DNA of 64,000 nt from Verrucomicrobiota bacterium (GCA_947454705.1 CANGKZ010000004.1:124001-188000); one strand, 5' to 3'; positions 47,524 through 57,758 are shown, counted from the stretch's first letter. Numbers and translations: made by a program. The notes: a model not told the origin generated them from the sequence alone.

Positions 47524-48969
47524 TCACCAAATGAGACCGTACCGCGCCAGTCGCCGCTGAACTGCGGGAAGGTTCCATTCCTCCACCGATCCGTCCTCGC
47601 GGTGGAGATGCAGCCAGGCGCCGTTGGGGGACAATCCCAGGCGCTGAAGGTTGTCCGAATTGGGGAGCCGGATTTCGCCGCCGTTGGTTCGCACGAGCCA
47701 CACGCCGCCTTTTTCCCAACGCGCCACTGAAACGGGCGGCGTGTTGGTGACCACCTTTTCGCCGGTGGGGACCAAATGAACGAGGTCGCGCGAGACGGAG
47801 AACGAAATCAGACGAGGCACCGCCTCGTCCTTCTGTTGAACCACGAGTCGGACCGCTCGGGGGGACCACTGGATTCGTTCGATTGGGGATCCCGTGAGTT
47901 CGACGCTGGCAATCGGGTGGATCGATTTTGAGTCCCAGACTTCCAATTCGGGTCCGGACCGTGCGAGGGCCAGCAGCGCGCCGTTGTCGCTGACTGCGAG
48001 GGCGCTGATTTCCTCCAGGGGTGGGCCGAAGGGAGTCGCCGTTTTTTCCTGCGTGTCCACGCGGCGAATCCCAGCGGGAGTGGCCACCAAAAGCTGTCGA
48101 GCGTCGGGCATCCAGCTCAGGTCCGTTGGCACGGCATCCAACGGGATCTGGCTTTCCACCTGATCGAGCGCTGGTTGGATGACCATCAGCGCGGGCAGAC
48201 CTTCGCAGAGCGAGGCGAGCCGCGTCCCACTGGGGGAGAATTCGAAACGGGTTGGAGACGCGGGCAGCGAAATGGCGCGCACTCCGGTGTCGCCCTGCGG
48301 CGGGAGGGGAGCGAATTGCAAACCCGGAGCCGATGACTTCGGTCCGGTGATCGCGAACCGGGAAAACTCAGGATGAATCGAAATGCGCGGGGGCTGATTC
48401 GGAGGGAGGTTGGTTCCGATCACCGCTCCGGACGACGCGTTGGTGCTCTCGGAGAGCAAACGAAAACTCCAGCGCCCCTCGTCATTGATCGACGCCAGCC
48501 AGCCGGATCGTGAGTCGAATCGGACCAGTCGGCGATCGCGCGGGGTGGATGCCGGGTAGCGCGTCTTCACGGCGCCCGAGTCCAGATCGTGAACGGTGAT
48601 CTCGCCCGAGGTCGCCAGTTGGATCGACCGTTTGGTTTCAAGATCGATCCAGGCCGAAAGGGTTCCCGTCGCGGGTTTCCAAGGTTCGACCGCGACTTCA
48701 GGGGTACCAAAAATGACAATGGCCTCCTGGATCAACGCCGTGCGTGTGCCGGAGGAAAGCGATGGAGCGTTGGTGCGGAGGGCGCTGCCGTGGTGATCCA
48801 GCCACTCGAGGGCTTCCGTTCTCCAGCCGGGTTTCGCGGATTCGCGGATTGCCTGGAGCGGGCCTGCGGTGAGGTTGGATTCGATATCCGCCCCCGACGC
48901 ACAAAGACCGAGCAGGGTGCCCAGGAAAAGTGCGGCGGTGCGTTGAATTTGAATCCGGCGGGAATTCAC
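47524..48969 (-). CDS. WD40-like beta-propeller hypothetical protein
   Basis: Repeated SPSGTRLASL / SDNGALLALA / SPNGAWLHL motifs with signal peptide. Confidence 0.65.
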   Translation of the reverse strand: MNSRRIQIQRTAALFLGTLLGLCASGADIESNLTAGPLQAIRESAKPGWRTEALEWLDHHGSALRTNAPSLSSGTRTALIQEAIVIFGTPEVAVEPWKPATGTLSAWIDLETKRSIQLATSGEITVHDLDSGAVKTRYPASTPRDRRLVRFDSRSGWLASINDEGRWSFRLLSESTNASSGAVIGTNLPPNQPPRISIHPEFSRFAITGPKSSAPGLQFAPLPPQGDTGVRAISLPASPTRFEFSPSGTRLASLCEGLPALMVIQPALDQVESQIPLDAVPTDLSWMPDARQLLVATPAGIRRVDTQEKTATPFGPPLEEISALAVSDNGALLALARSGPELEVWDSKSIHPIASVELTGSPIERIQWSPRAVRLVVQQKDEAVPRLISFSVSRDLVHLVPTGEKVVTNTPPVSVARWEKGGVWLVRTNGGEIRLPNSDNLQRLGLSPNGAWLHLHREDGSVEEWNLPAVQRRLARYGLIW

Positions 48970-49070
48970 GTGGGAGAAACCCTAGCGAAGACGCATCAAA
49001 AAGCGAAGGGCGTCGCACTTTTGCGCGGCCAAGGTTGCCGGGCCGGGAGGGATCTGAAACCGTTGCTTCC

Positions 49071-50024
49071 GTGAATGCGCCGATACTCAGTGCCACGGGA
49101 TTGGTTCGACGGTTCGGGGAACGGGTGGCCGTCGATGGATTCCAACTCGAGGTGAAGCGCGGCGAGGCCGTGGGGCTTTTGGGGCCGAATGGAGCGGGCA
49201 AGACGACCACCATTTCCATGCTGGCCGGACTGATGAAGCCCGATGCCGGCGTGGTGCGAATCGATGGCGTATCGTTCGAGGGCGAAGGCGATCCCCGCAA
49301 ACAATGGGTCGGACTCGTCCCCCAGGAGCTCGCGCTCTACGGGGAGATTTCCGCGATGGAGAATCTTCGCTTCTTCGGCGCGCTGCAGGGGTTGACTGGA
49401 TCGAAGCTAGCGACGCGCTGCGGCGAGGTGTTGGAGATCGTCGGACTTTCCTCGCGCGCGGGCGACCGCGTGAAGACCTTTTCCGGCGGCATGAAGCGGC
49501 GGCTCAATCTGGCCGCGGCGCTGGTGCACGACCCGGAACTGCTGCTGCTCGATGAACCCACCGTGGGTGTCGATCCGCAGAGCCGAAACGCGATCTTCGA
49601 CAACATTGAATCGCTGCGTCGCGCCGGAAAGACGCTGATCTACACCACCCACTACATGGAGGAGGTGGAGCGGCTTTGCGATCGCGTGGTGATCATGGAC
49701 CACGGACGCGTAATCGCGGACGACTCCCTCGCCGGGCTGCGTCAGCGCGCGAGCTCCGCGGGACGGCTCACGCTCGAACTGTCCGCAGCCGCAGCCACGG
49801 ACGCCCGGTGGCTTGATGCGGTTCGGTCCCTCGATGGAATTCTTGGGGCGGAGCTCACGGGATCGACGTTGGTCCTGGAGGCCCGCGAGGTGCATTCCGG
49901 GGCGGCTCGGGCACTGGATTGTTTGGCCGCGCACGGCGTTCGCGTCACGGGCTTGGCGAGCCATCAGGCCCGACTCGAGGACGTGTTCCTCCAACTCACC
50001 GGACGAAGCCTTCGCGACGGATGA
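49071..50024 (+). CDS. ABC-2 type transporter ATP-binding protein
   Basis: GLLGPNGAGKTTTISMLAGLMKPDAG; FSGGMKRRLNLAAALVHDPELLLLDEPTVGVDP. Confidence 0.94.
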   Translation: MNAPILSATGLVRRFGERVAVDGFQLEVKRGEAVGLLGPNGAGKTTTISMLAGLMKPDAGVVRIDGVSFEGEGDPRKQWVGLVPQELALYGEISAMENLRFFGALQGLTGSKLATRCGEVLEIVGLSSRAGDRVKTFSGGMKRRLNLAAALVHDPELLLLDEPTVGVDPQSRNAIFDNIESLRRAGKTLIYTTHYMEEVERLCDRVVIMDHGRVIADDSLAGLRQRASSAGRLTLELSAAAATDARWLDAVRSLDGILGAELTGSTLVLEAREVHSGAARALDCLAAHGVRVTGLASHQARLEDVFLQLTGRSLRDG

Positions 50025-50037
50025 TCGGAGAAGGTTA

Positions 50038-50181
50038 AACCACAGATGAACACAGATTCACACAGATAGGCCCGGAGCTTGGAGTCTCGACGCAGCATGA
50101 ACGTTTTCACCTTCGGAGTAATTTCTGAGTCTTTCCGTTCCATGCATTTTCATCCGTGTCCATCTGTGTGCATCTGTGGTT
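50038..50181. repeat. 144-bp element with terminal inverted repeats (AACCACAGATGMACACAGAT)
   Basis: 50038-50067 matches reverse complement of 50151-50181. Confidence 0.7.
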
Positions 50182-50230
50182 GAGCTCCTCTTCAACTGCA
50201 GGATTTAGGTTTACGAAATCCCGAACGACT

Positions 50231-51574
50231 ATGAATCGACTCACCCAGCTTCGGGCTCTGATCCGTTTGGATCTGCGGCTGTTCCTCTCGGACCGACGCG
50301 CGCTGATCATGCTGTTCGTCGTGCCCATCGGGATTGCGTCGTTCATGGGATCGCTCTTCGGCGGATCGGGGACCAAAAATGGGAAATCCGGTGCCGCGGG
50401 TGGCGGCGGTGGCATGGATCTCGTGCTGGTGGATGAGGACGATTCGGCGGTGTCGCGCGGGGTGGTTCAGTCGTTTGCCTCCGATGCGAACTTCCACGTC
50501 CAAGTGACCAACTCGACCGTGGCGAAGGATTGGGTGATGACCGGCAAGCGTCCGGTGGCGGTGTTGCTTCCCAAGGGATTTGGAGCGGACGTTCTCCCCG
50601 GTCTGTTCGACTCCAAGCGCACACCGGAGCTCACCGTGTGGCATGATCCGGGCCGCTCGATGGAGCGGGCGATGGTGGAGGGTATCCTTGTACCCAAAGT
50701 GATTCAGTCGGTGGTCGCCAATGCCGTGAACCCCGAGCTGGGACGCGAGCAGATCCGCAAAGGCCTGGCCCGACTGGACGCCCGCGCTGCCGCGGGAACC
50801 AACGCCTCGGGGGACAAACTTCTCCGGGAGTTGATGACCCGTGCAGATGACTTCCTGGCCTCGCGCCCTGCGGGAAGCCTCCTTCAATCGTCCGGAACCA
50901 ATTCGGGTCCGGCCTCGCTGCCGCTTCCGTTCAAGACCCAGTCGGTGCCGCTCACCAAATCCCGCGGGGGCGAATACAACGGCTACGCGCATTCCTTCGC
51001 GGGGATGGGAATTCAGTTCGTGCTGATGTCGTTGCTCGACATGTCGATTGGTCTGCTGCGCGACCGCGAGGCCGGAATGTTTCGTCGATTGCGATCGGCT
51101 CCACTCACACGCGCCACGTGGATGCTGGGCAAGGTGGGGAGTTTTACGCTGATTTCCCTCGGATCGCTGGTGGGCTGCTTTGCCTTTGCGATGGCGGTGT
51201 TCGGCGTTCGGATCGAGGGAAGCATCGCCGGATTTGTCGGATGCCTGATTTGCGTGTCGCTGATGGCGGCCTGTTTGGCGCTGGCGATCGCCGCGGTGGG
51301 AGGCACTCCGGCCGGCACGCGCGGGGCCGGGATCGCGGTGTTGTTGCTGCTGGTGATGATCGGCGGCGCGTGGGTTCCGACGTTTGTCTTTCCGCGATGG
51401 CTCCAGTCGGTGTCGCTGATGACGCCCACGCGCTGGGGAGTGGATGGTCTGGATGCGATGACCTGGCGGGGGCTCGGATTCGATGCGGCGTTGGCTCCGA
51501 TCGGTGCGCTGCTGGGGTTCAGCGTTCTGCTCGCGGGAATCGCGTGGCTGCGATTCCGGTGGGATGACGAATAG
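50231..51574 (+). CDS. ABC-2 type transporter permease
   Basis: LRLFLSDRRALIMLFVVPIG; GMGIQFVLMSLLDMSIGLLRDREAGMFRRLRSAPLTR. Confidence 0.92.
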   Translation: MNRLTQLRALIRLDLRLFLSDRRALIMLFVVPIGIASFMGSLFGGSGTKNGKSGAAGGGGGMDLVLVDEDDSAVSRGVVQSFASDANFHVQVTNSTVAKDWVMTGKRPVAVLLPKGFGADVLPGLFDSKRTPELTVWHDPGRSMERAMVEGILVPKVIQSVVANAVNPELGREQIRKGLARLDARAAAGTNASGDKLLRELMTRADDFLASRPAGSLLQSSGTNSGPASLPLPFKTQSVPLTKSRGGEYNGYAHSFAGMGIQFVLMSLLDMSIGLLRDREAGMFRRLRSAPLTRATWMLGKVGSFTLISLGSLVGCFAFAMAVFGVRIEGSIAGFVGCLICVSLMAACLALAIAAVGGTPAGTRGAGIAVLLLLVMIGGAWVPTFVFPRWLQSVSLMTPTRWGVDGLDAMTWRGLGFDAALAPIGALLGFSVLLAGIAWLRFRWDDE

Positions 51575-51646
51575 GTTCCGTTCGCAGTGCTGGGCACTGC
51601 GAGTGGGCGCCTTTGAATTCGGCCGCAGGGTCGTGTTGGACGCGGC

Positions 51647-51859
51647 TTAGGTCTTCGCCATGAACCAATGGATGAATCCGCAGTGGTCGCACACCAGGCA
51701 ATAGGTCTGGCGGTCGGCCCAGTCGGGATTCATCGCAGTGCTCAGGGCGACGTCGATGTGGGAGCGACGTTTGTGGAACGCCTCGTGATGGCACATGAGG
51801 CACTTCAACTGCTGACCGTCAATTTCCGCCGCGACGGGTTCGGTCTTGAGGACAGACAT
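51647..51859 (-). CDS. Small zinc-ribbon-like hypothetical protein (70 aa)
   Basis: MSVLKTEPVAAEIDGQQLKCLMCHHEAFHKRRSHIDVAL...TYCLVCDHCGFIHWF: CxxC ... CxxC. Confidence 0.75.
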   Translation of the reverse strand: MSVLKTEPVAAEIDGQQLKCLMCHHEAFHKRRSHIDVALSTAMNPDWADRQTYCLVCDHCGFIHWFMAKT

Positions 51860-52085
51860 GGCTGGTGGGGGGGGTGGGGGTGGTTGGGTTCCTTGCTGGC
51901 GGATTCCTTCAGGGCACAGCACGGCACGATGGGTTGAAACGGATTGCGAGGCCGTCGCTGGGAACTCAAGGGATCAGTGGCATTGAGTCACAAGCCGGGC
52001 GGGAAGGGAAGCTCGGAGAACATCCACGAATCGGGGTGGGCCTTTCCGCTGGAACGGGACTCGGGACCGGGCTCAACATGTCGGT

Positions 52086-53243
52086 GTGAGCGCGATCCAA
52101 TTCTCCTTTCCCACCCCGACTCTCTACGGTGCCGGCTCGCTGGCAGAACTCCCCGCGCGGCTCGCGCGGTTGAACGTGCGTCGTCCCCTCGTCGTGACCG
52201 ACCCCGGCCTCGTCAAAACCGCCGCCTTCACCGCCCTGGCAAAAACGCTGGGTGTTGACGGTCAGGGCCGCGACTGGTTCCTGTACTCGGGCGTGCATCC
52301 GAATCCGGTGGAGTCGGACGTGGTGGAATCCGCCGCGCTGCTGCGCAGTTCGGGATGCGACGGCGTGATCGCCATCGGCGGTGGAAGTCCGCTCGATGCC
52401 GGCAAGGCTGCGCGTCTGCTTGCGAAGCATCCGAATTTCCCGCTCGCGAAATTCTACGAACAGCCGGCCGACTGGACCGGACTCCTTCCCTTCATCGCCA
52501 TTCCCACCACCGCCGGCACCGGCAGTGAAGTGGGTCGCAGCTCGGTGATCACGCTGGATGCGACGCACCGCAAGGCCGTCCTCTTCCACCCCGAACTGCT
52601 CGCGAAGTTGGTCATCCTCGATGCGGAACTCACCGCGGGCCTGCCCCCGGGACTGACTGCTGCAACCGGCGCGGATGCGTTGACCCATTGCATTGAGAGC
52701 TACACCTGTCCGGCGTTCCACCCGATGTGCGACGGCATTGCGCTGGAGGGAATCAGCCTGGTCGTGGATGCGCTTCCCCGGGCGTTCAAGAACGGCGGCG
52801 ACCTCGATGCGCGCGGTCGCATGCTGGTGGCAGCGGCCATGGGCGCGGTGGCGTTCCAGAAGGATCTCGGCGCGGTGCACTCCCTGGCGCATCCGTTGTC
52901 CACGCTCTGCGGCATGCACCACGGTCTGGCCAACGCGCTGTGCCTGGTGGCCGTGATGAAGTGGAATGCGGTGCGAAAGCCTGGTCTGTATCGCCGCGTG
53001 GGCATTGCCTGCGGACTCGATGTGGTGACGGGTTCGGATGCGGATGCGGATCGCAAGACGATCGAGTTCATCGCCAAGTTCCTCGCGGATCTCGGCCTGA
53101 ACAAGAAGCTCCGCGATGTCGGCGTGCCGCTCGACAAACTCGACGCCCTCACGGCGCAGGCGTGGGAGGATCCGTGCCACCGGACGAATGCGATCCCGGT
53201 CACGGCGGACGATCTCCGGGCGCTGTACCTCGAATGTCTGTGA
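52086..53243 (+). CDS. Iron-containing alcohol dehydrogenase
   Basis: GGGSPLDAGKAARL, PTTAGTGSEVGRSSVIT, GADALTHCIESY, HSLAHPLSTLCGMHHGLANALCL. Confidence 0.94.
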   Translation: MSAIQFSFPTPTLYGAGSLAELPARLARLNVRRPLVVTDPGLVKTAAFTALAKTLGVDGQGRDWFLYSGVHPNPVESDVVESAALLRSSGCDGVIAIGGGSPLDAGKAARLLAKHPNFPLAKFYEQPADWTGLLPFIAIPTTAGTGSEVGRSSVITLDATHRKAVLFHPELLAKLVILDAELTAGLPPGLTAATGADALTHCIESYTCPAFHPMCDGIALEGISLVVDALPRAFKNGGDLDARGRMLVAAAMGAVAFQKDLGAVHSLAHPLSTLCGMHHGLANALCLVAVMKWNAVRKPGLYRRVGIACGLDVVTGSDADADRKTIEFIAKFLADLGLNKKLRDVGVPLDKLDALTAQAWEDPCHRTNAIPVTADDLRALYLECL

Positions 53244-53283
53244 GGTAGCCGGCGGCGAAACTCGAATCCAACCCGGCATCCCC

Positions 53284-54744
53284 ATGAATCCTCCGGAAAC
53301 CAGCACTGACGAACATCTGCTGGCCCGGATGGGATACCGGCAGGAGCTGGCCCGGCGCATGTCGGGCTTCTCCAATTTCGCGATTTCGCTGTCGATCATT
53401 TGCATCCTCGCGGGCGGGATCACCTCGTTCCATGTGGGGCTCGATTCCGCGGGCGGGATCAGCATCGGACTCGGCTGGCCGCTCACCTGTCTGTTCTCGA
53501 TGTGTGTCGCGGCCACCATGGCCCAGGTGGCTTCGGCCTTTCCGACGGCGGGCGGGCTGTACCATTGGGGATGCATGCTGGGTGGACGCGGATGCGGCTG
53601 GACCACGGCCTGGTTTAATCTCGCGGGTCTGATCACCGTGCTCGCGGCGATCAACGCGGGGACCTACGACTTCACTCTCGCAGCCTTTGGTTTGAACAGC
53701 GCCGGCTCGGGCGTGCGGCTCGGTCTGGTGGTGGCAATGACGCTTTCGCAGGCGCTGTTGAATCATCATGGGATCCGGCTCACCACGCGTCTCACCGATG
53801 CGAGCGGTTGGTTGATCCTGGCGGTGGCCGCCGTGCTTACCGTGGCCCTGCTCGTGGCCGCGCCGCATCTCGACTGGAGTCGCCTGTGGACGTTCCAGAA
53901 CTTCAGCGGGCTTCCCGAGGGCAGTCCTGTGTTCCCAAAGCAAAGCAATGCGGGATGGTTGTTCGCCCTTGGCTTGATGCTGCCGGCGTACACGTTGACC
54001 GGATTTGATGCATCGGCCCACACCGCCGAGGAAACCCTCGATGCCGCACGCAACGTTCCGCGCGGAATTGTTCGTGCGGTGGCGGTCTCGGGGTTGGCTG
54101 GCTGGGCCCTGGTGGTGGCCATCCTGCTGGCCATTCCGGATCTTCCCGCTGGAGTGGCGCAGGGGGCCGACGTGGTTCACAAAACGATTCGCGCCGTGCT
54201 GCCGGCTCCGCTGGCCACGCTGTTGCTGGTTGGAATCGTGCTGGCCCAATACCTCTGCGGACTCGCTGCGCTGACCTCGGCCTCGCGCATGATGTACGCG
54301 TTTGCGCGCGACGGGGGGTTGCCGGGGTCTGGGTGGCTGCGTCGCGTGCAGCCGGCTTCGGGCTCGCCCTCGGTGGCGGTCTGGGCGGCTGCGGGGGTTG
54401 CTGCGGCGGTCACGCTGTTGCTGCGGTACGAGACGATTGCCGCAATTGGAACGGTGTTTCTTTACGTGAGCTATGTCCTGCCGGTCGCGGCGGGGGCGAT
54501 GGCTGTGGGCAGGACCTGGCATCGGATGGGTCCGTGGCAGCTCGGCGGCGCGTTTCGTCCGCTGGCGGTCGTGGCGGTGCTGGGATGCGTATTCCTGATG
54601 GTCGTGGGAGTGCAGCCTCCGAACCAACAAGCCCTGCCCATCCTGGGTGGAACCGCGCTGGTGATGGTGCTGGTGTGGTTCGGACTCGAGCGCCGCCGCT
54701 TCCAAGGCCCGCCAAAAATCTCCGACGAGCCAGGTTCGAAATAG
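53284..54744 (+). CDS. APC family amino acid/amine permease
   Basis: GYRQELARRMSGFSNFAISLSIICILAGGITSFHVG; FPTAGGLYHW; TGFDASAHTAEET. Confidence 0.92.
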   Translation: MNPPETSTDEHLLARMGYRQELARRMSGFSNFAISLSIICILAGGITSFHVGLDSAGGISIGLGWPLTCLFSMCVAATMAQVASAFPTAGGLYHWGCMLGGRGCGWTTAWFNLAGLITVLAAINAGTYDFTLAAFGLNSAGSGVRLGLVVAMTLSQALLNHHGIRLTTRLTDASGWLILAVAAVLTVALLVAAPHLDWSRLWTFQNFSGLPEGSPVFPKQSNAGWLFALGLMLPAYTLTGFDASAHTAEETLDAARNVPRGIVRAVAVSGLAGWALVVAILLAIPDLPAGVAQGADVVHKTIRAVLPAPLATLLLVGIVLAQYLCGLAALTSASRMMYAFARDGGLPGSGWLRRVQPASGSPSVAVWAAAGVAAAVTLLLRYETIAAIGTVFLYVSYVLPVAAGAMAVGRTWHRMGPWQLGGAFRPLAVVAVLGCVFLMVVGVQPPNQQALPILGGTALVMVLVWFGLERRRFQGPPKISDEPGSK

Positions 54745-54898
54745 TCGGCGCAGCACGAATCACGAGCCTCGCGCCACGATCCTCCCATTTTTCATTTTAA
54801 ATTTTTAATTTTGCCTTGGTCTCTCCTCCCCGTTCCCGGGGATCGCATTGAACGTGTTTCGAATGGAGCCCGCGCTCTGCTGGTGTCAGCCTTGAGGC

Positions 54899-56329
54899 AT
54901 GAAGTTGCCCGGACAACTGTACGTGGATGGTGCCTACCGCGAAGCCGCCAGTGGCGCCCGAACCTCTCTCATCAACCCTGCGACGGAAGCGGAATTCACC
55001 ACGGTCTCGGCCGCGGGAACTGCCGACGTCGAAGCGGCTGTCGCCTCAGCCCAGCGCGCCTGGGAAGGCGGATGGCGCGATCTGGCCCCCGGCAAGCGGG
55101 CCGAAATCCTTTATCGCATCGCGCGGTTGCTGCGCGATTACGTGGAGCACATCGCGGAGTTCGAGATGCTGCAGATCGGCAAGCCGATCGCCGACGCCCG
55201 TGACGAGGCGGGCCTCGGAGCGCGCGTGTTTGAGTACTATGCCGGGGCGATTTCGCAGTTCGGCGGACAAACGCTTCCGGTGGCTCGCGGTGGATTCGAT
55301 TTCACGCTGCGTCAGTCGATGGGCGTTGTGGCGGCCATTGTTCCCTGGAATTTCCCCTTCCCCATCGCGTGCTGGAAGGTTGCCCCTGCGCTCGCCGCCG
55401 GAAACTGTGTGGTGCTGAAGCCCGCTTCGTTGTCGCCGCTCACGGCTCTCGCACTTGGCGAAATTGCCCACGCGGCGGGATTACCCGCGGGCGTGCTGCA
55501 GGTGTTGCCTGGATCGGGCTCGGTGGTGGGCGATGCGTTGGTCTCGCATCCGCTCATTCGCAAGGTTTCGTTTACCGGTTCGACCGAGGTGGGACGCCAC
55601 ATCATGGGACTCGCTGCGAAGGACATCAAACGGGTGTCGCTCGAGCTCGGGGGCAAGTCGCCCAACATCGTGTTCGCCGATGCCGACTGGCAGAAGGCGG
55701 CCGACAATTCCCCGATGAGCGTGTTTGCGAACACCGGTCAGGATTGCTGCGCGCGCAGCCGCGTGTACGTGGAGCGGTCGGTGTATGAACCGTTTGTGGA
55801 ACGGTTCGTGGGCGCGACCCAGAAGTTGATCGTCGGCGATCCCACCCACACGGAAACCCAGCTCGGACCGATGGTGTCGGCCGGGCAGCGCGCCTCGGTG
55901 GAGGCTTATCTGGACGATGCCCGGAAGACCGGCGCGACCATTGCCTGTGGCGGCGGACGTCCGCTCGCGAAGGGCTATTACCTGTCTCCCACGGTGCTGC
56001 TCAACGCGGGGGCCGATTCGAAGTGCTGGCGCGAGGAGATCTTTGGGCCGGTGGTGGCGATCACGCCGTTCGACGACGAAGCCGCGATGCTGCGCGATGT
56101 GAATGCGTCGCCGTACGGACTCAGTGGATCGATCTGGACGCAGAATCTTTCCCGCGCGTTGCGGGTGTCGCGCGCCGTGCAGAGTGGCGTGTTGAGTGTG
56201 AACTCGCACAGCAGCGTGCACGTGGAGGCGCCGTTCGGCGGCTTCAAGACCAGCGGACTCGGACGCGACCTCGGCATGTCGGCCATGGAGGGATACACCG
56301 AGTTGAAGAACGTGTACGTTGCGGAGTGA
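54899..56329 (+). CDS. Aldehyde dehydrogenase (NAD-dependent)
   Basis: VPWNFPFPIACWKVAPALAAGNCVVLKPAS; FTGSTEVGRHI; LELGGKSPNIVFADAD; NTGQDCCARSR; EEIFGPVVAI. Confidence 0.95.
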   Translation: MKLPGQLYVDGAYREAASGARTSLINPATEAEFTTVSAAGTADVEAAVASAQRAWEGGWRDLAPGKRAEILYRIARLLRDYVEHIAEFEMLQIGKPIADARDEAGLGARVFEYYAGAISQFGGQTLPVARGGFDFTLRQSMGVVAAIVPWNFPFPIACWKVAPALAAGNCVVLKPASLSPLTALALGEIAHAAGLPAGVLQVLPGSGSVVGDALVSHPLIRKVSFTGSTEVGRHIMGLAAKDIKRVSLELGGKSPNIVFADADWQKAADNSPMSVFANTGQDCCARSRVYVERSVYEPFVERFVGATQKLIVGDPTHTETQLGPMVSAGQRASVEAYLDDARKTGATIACGGGRPLAKGYYLSPTVLLNAGADSKCWREEIFGPVVAITPFDDEAAMLRDVNASPYGLSGSIWTQNLSRALRVSRAVQSGVLSVNSHSSVHVEAPFGGFKTSGLGRDLGMSAMEGYTELKNVYVAE

Positions 56330-56372
56330 TTCCCGCGCCGCCAACCGTCACAGCAAACCGAAGCCTGAACCG

Positions 56373-57725
56373 ATGAGCCTCTCCCTGAAACAACTGCAGG
56401 CCGCCGTGAAGTCCGGCGCCATCGACACCGTGCTGGTGGCCGCGCCCGACCCGTTCGGCCGGCTGGTGGGCAAACGCTTTCGTGCGGATTATTTCCTGAA
56501 GTCGGTCGCCGAACAGGGAACGCATGGCTGCAATTACCTGCTCACGGTGAACCTGGACATGGACCCACTGGACGGCTTCAAGCTGGCCAACTGGGAGTCG
56601 GGCTTTGGTGATTTCGAGCTGCGGCCGGATCCGGCCACGATGCGCATCCTGCCGTGGCAGACTGCATCGGCGTTGGTGCTCTGCGATTTTCATCGTCACG
56701 ACGGTGCGCTGGTGGAGGAGGCTCCGCGGTCGGTGCTCCGTCGCCAGGTGGAGCGTCTGGCGAAACTGGGCTTCACCTGCGAGTGCGCCACGGAGCTCGA
56801 GTTCTATCTCTTCAACCAAACGTTCCACTCGGCGCATCAGGCAGGGTATCGCGATCTGCAGCCGTCGAGCGATTACCGCATCGACTACCACCTCATGCAG
56901 CCCACGCGGGATGAGCCGCTGATGCGGGCGATCCGCAACGGCCTGACCGACGCCGGCGTGCCGGTGGAGAGCAGCAAGGGTGAGTGGAGCCGCGGTCAGC
57001 ACGAGATCAACTTCACGCACGCGCAGCCGCTGCCGATGGGCGACATGCACGTGCTCTTCAAACACGGGGTGAAGGAGATCGCCGAGCAGCACGGCAAATC
57101 GGTTACCTTCATGGCCAAGTATGCGCCGTCCGAGGCGGGCAACTCCTGCCACGTGCATCTCAGCCTGTGGAAGGGCGGGAAGAATCAATTCTGGGACGCC
57201 AAGGCCCACGCGGGTTCCAAGCTGTTCCGTCAGTTCCTGGGCGGCATGCTGAAGTACTCCCCCGAGTTCTGTCTTTTCTACGCGCCGACCATCAACAGCT
57301 ACAAACGCTATCAGGCCGGCAGCTGGGCTCCGACGCGCATGGCGTGGTCCACGGACAACCGCACCTGCGGATTCCGCGTGGTGGGCCACGGCAATTCGTT
57401 CCGGCCCGAGAATCGCATGCCGGGCGCGGATGCGAATCCCTATCTCGCGCTCGCAGCGATGATCGCGGCAGGCCTCGCCGGGGTGGAGGAGGATCTCGAG
57501 TGCGGCGAAGCCTACGCAGGCAACGCCTACATTGATCCCAAGCTGCAGCGCCTGCCTTCGAGCCTGCGCGATGCGGCGGACCTATTCGCCGAGTCGAAGC
57601 TGGCGAAGGAGGTCTTCGGCCAGCCGGTGGTGGATTTCTACACGCACCACGCGCGACTCGAACTCGAAGCCTTCGGCGCAGCGGTCACCGACTGGGAAAA
57701 GCAGCGCTACTTCGAGCGGATTTGA
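56373..57725 (+). CDS. Glutamine synthetase family protein (gamma-glutamylamide/polyamide synthetase-like)
   Basis: CATELEFYLFNQT; GEWSRGQHEINFTHA; FMAKYAPSEAGNSCHVHLSL; RPENRMPGADANPYLALAA. Confidence 0.9.
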   Translation: MSLSLKQLQAAVKSGAIDTVLVAAPDPFGRLVGKRFRADYFLKSVAEQGTHGCNYLLTVNLDMDPLDGFKLANWESGFGDFELRPDPATMRILPWQTASALVLCDFHRHDGALVEEAPRSVLRRQVERLAKLGFTCECATELEFYLFNQTFHSAHQAGYRDLQPSSDYRIDYHLMQPTRDEPLMRAIRNGLTDAGVPVESSKGEWSRGQHEINFTHAQPLPMGDMHVLFKHGVKEIAEQHGKSVTFMAKYAPSEAGNSCHVHLSLWKGGKNQFWDAKAHAGSKLFRQFLGGMLKYSPEFCLFYAPTINSYKRYQAGSWAPTRMAWSTDNRTCGFRVVGHGNSFRPENRMPGADANPYLALAAMIAAGLAGVEEDLECGEAYAGNAYIDPKLQRLPSSLRDAADLFAESKLAKEVFGQPVVDFYTHHARLELEAFGAAVTDWEKQRYFERI

Positions 57726-57758
57726 TTCCGCTCGGTTCGAAAATAGGTTTCTAAAACA

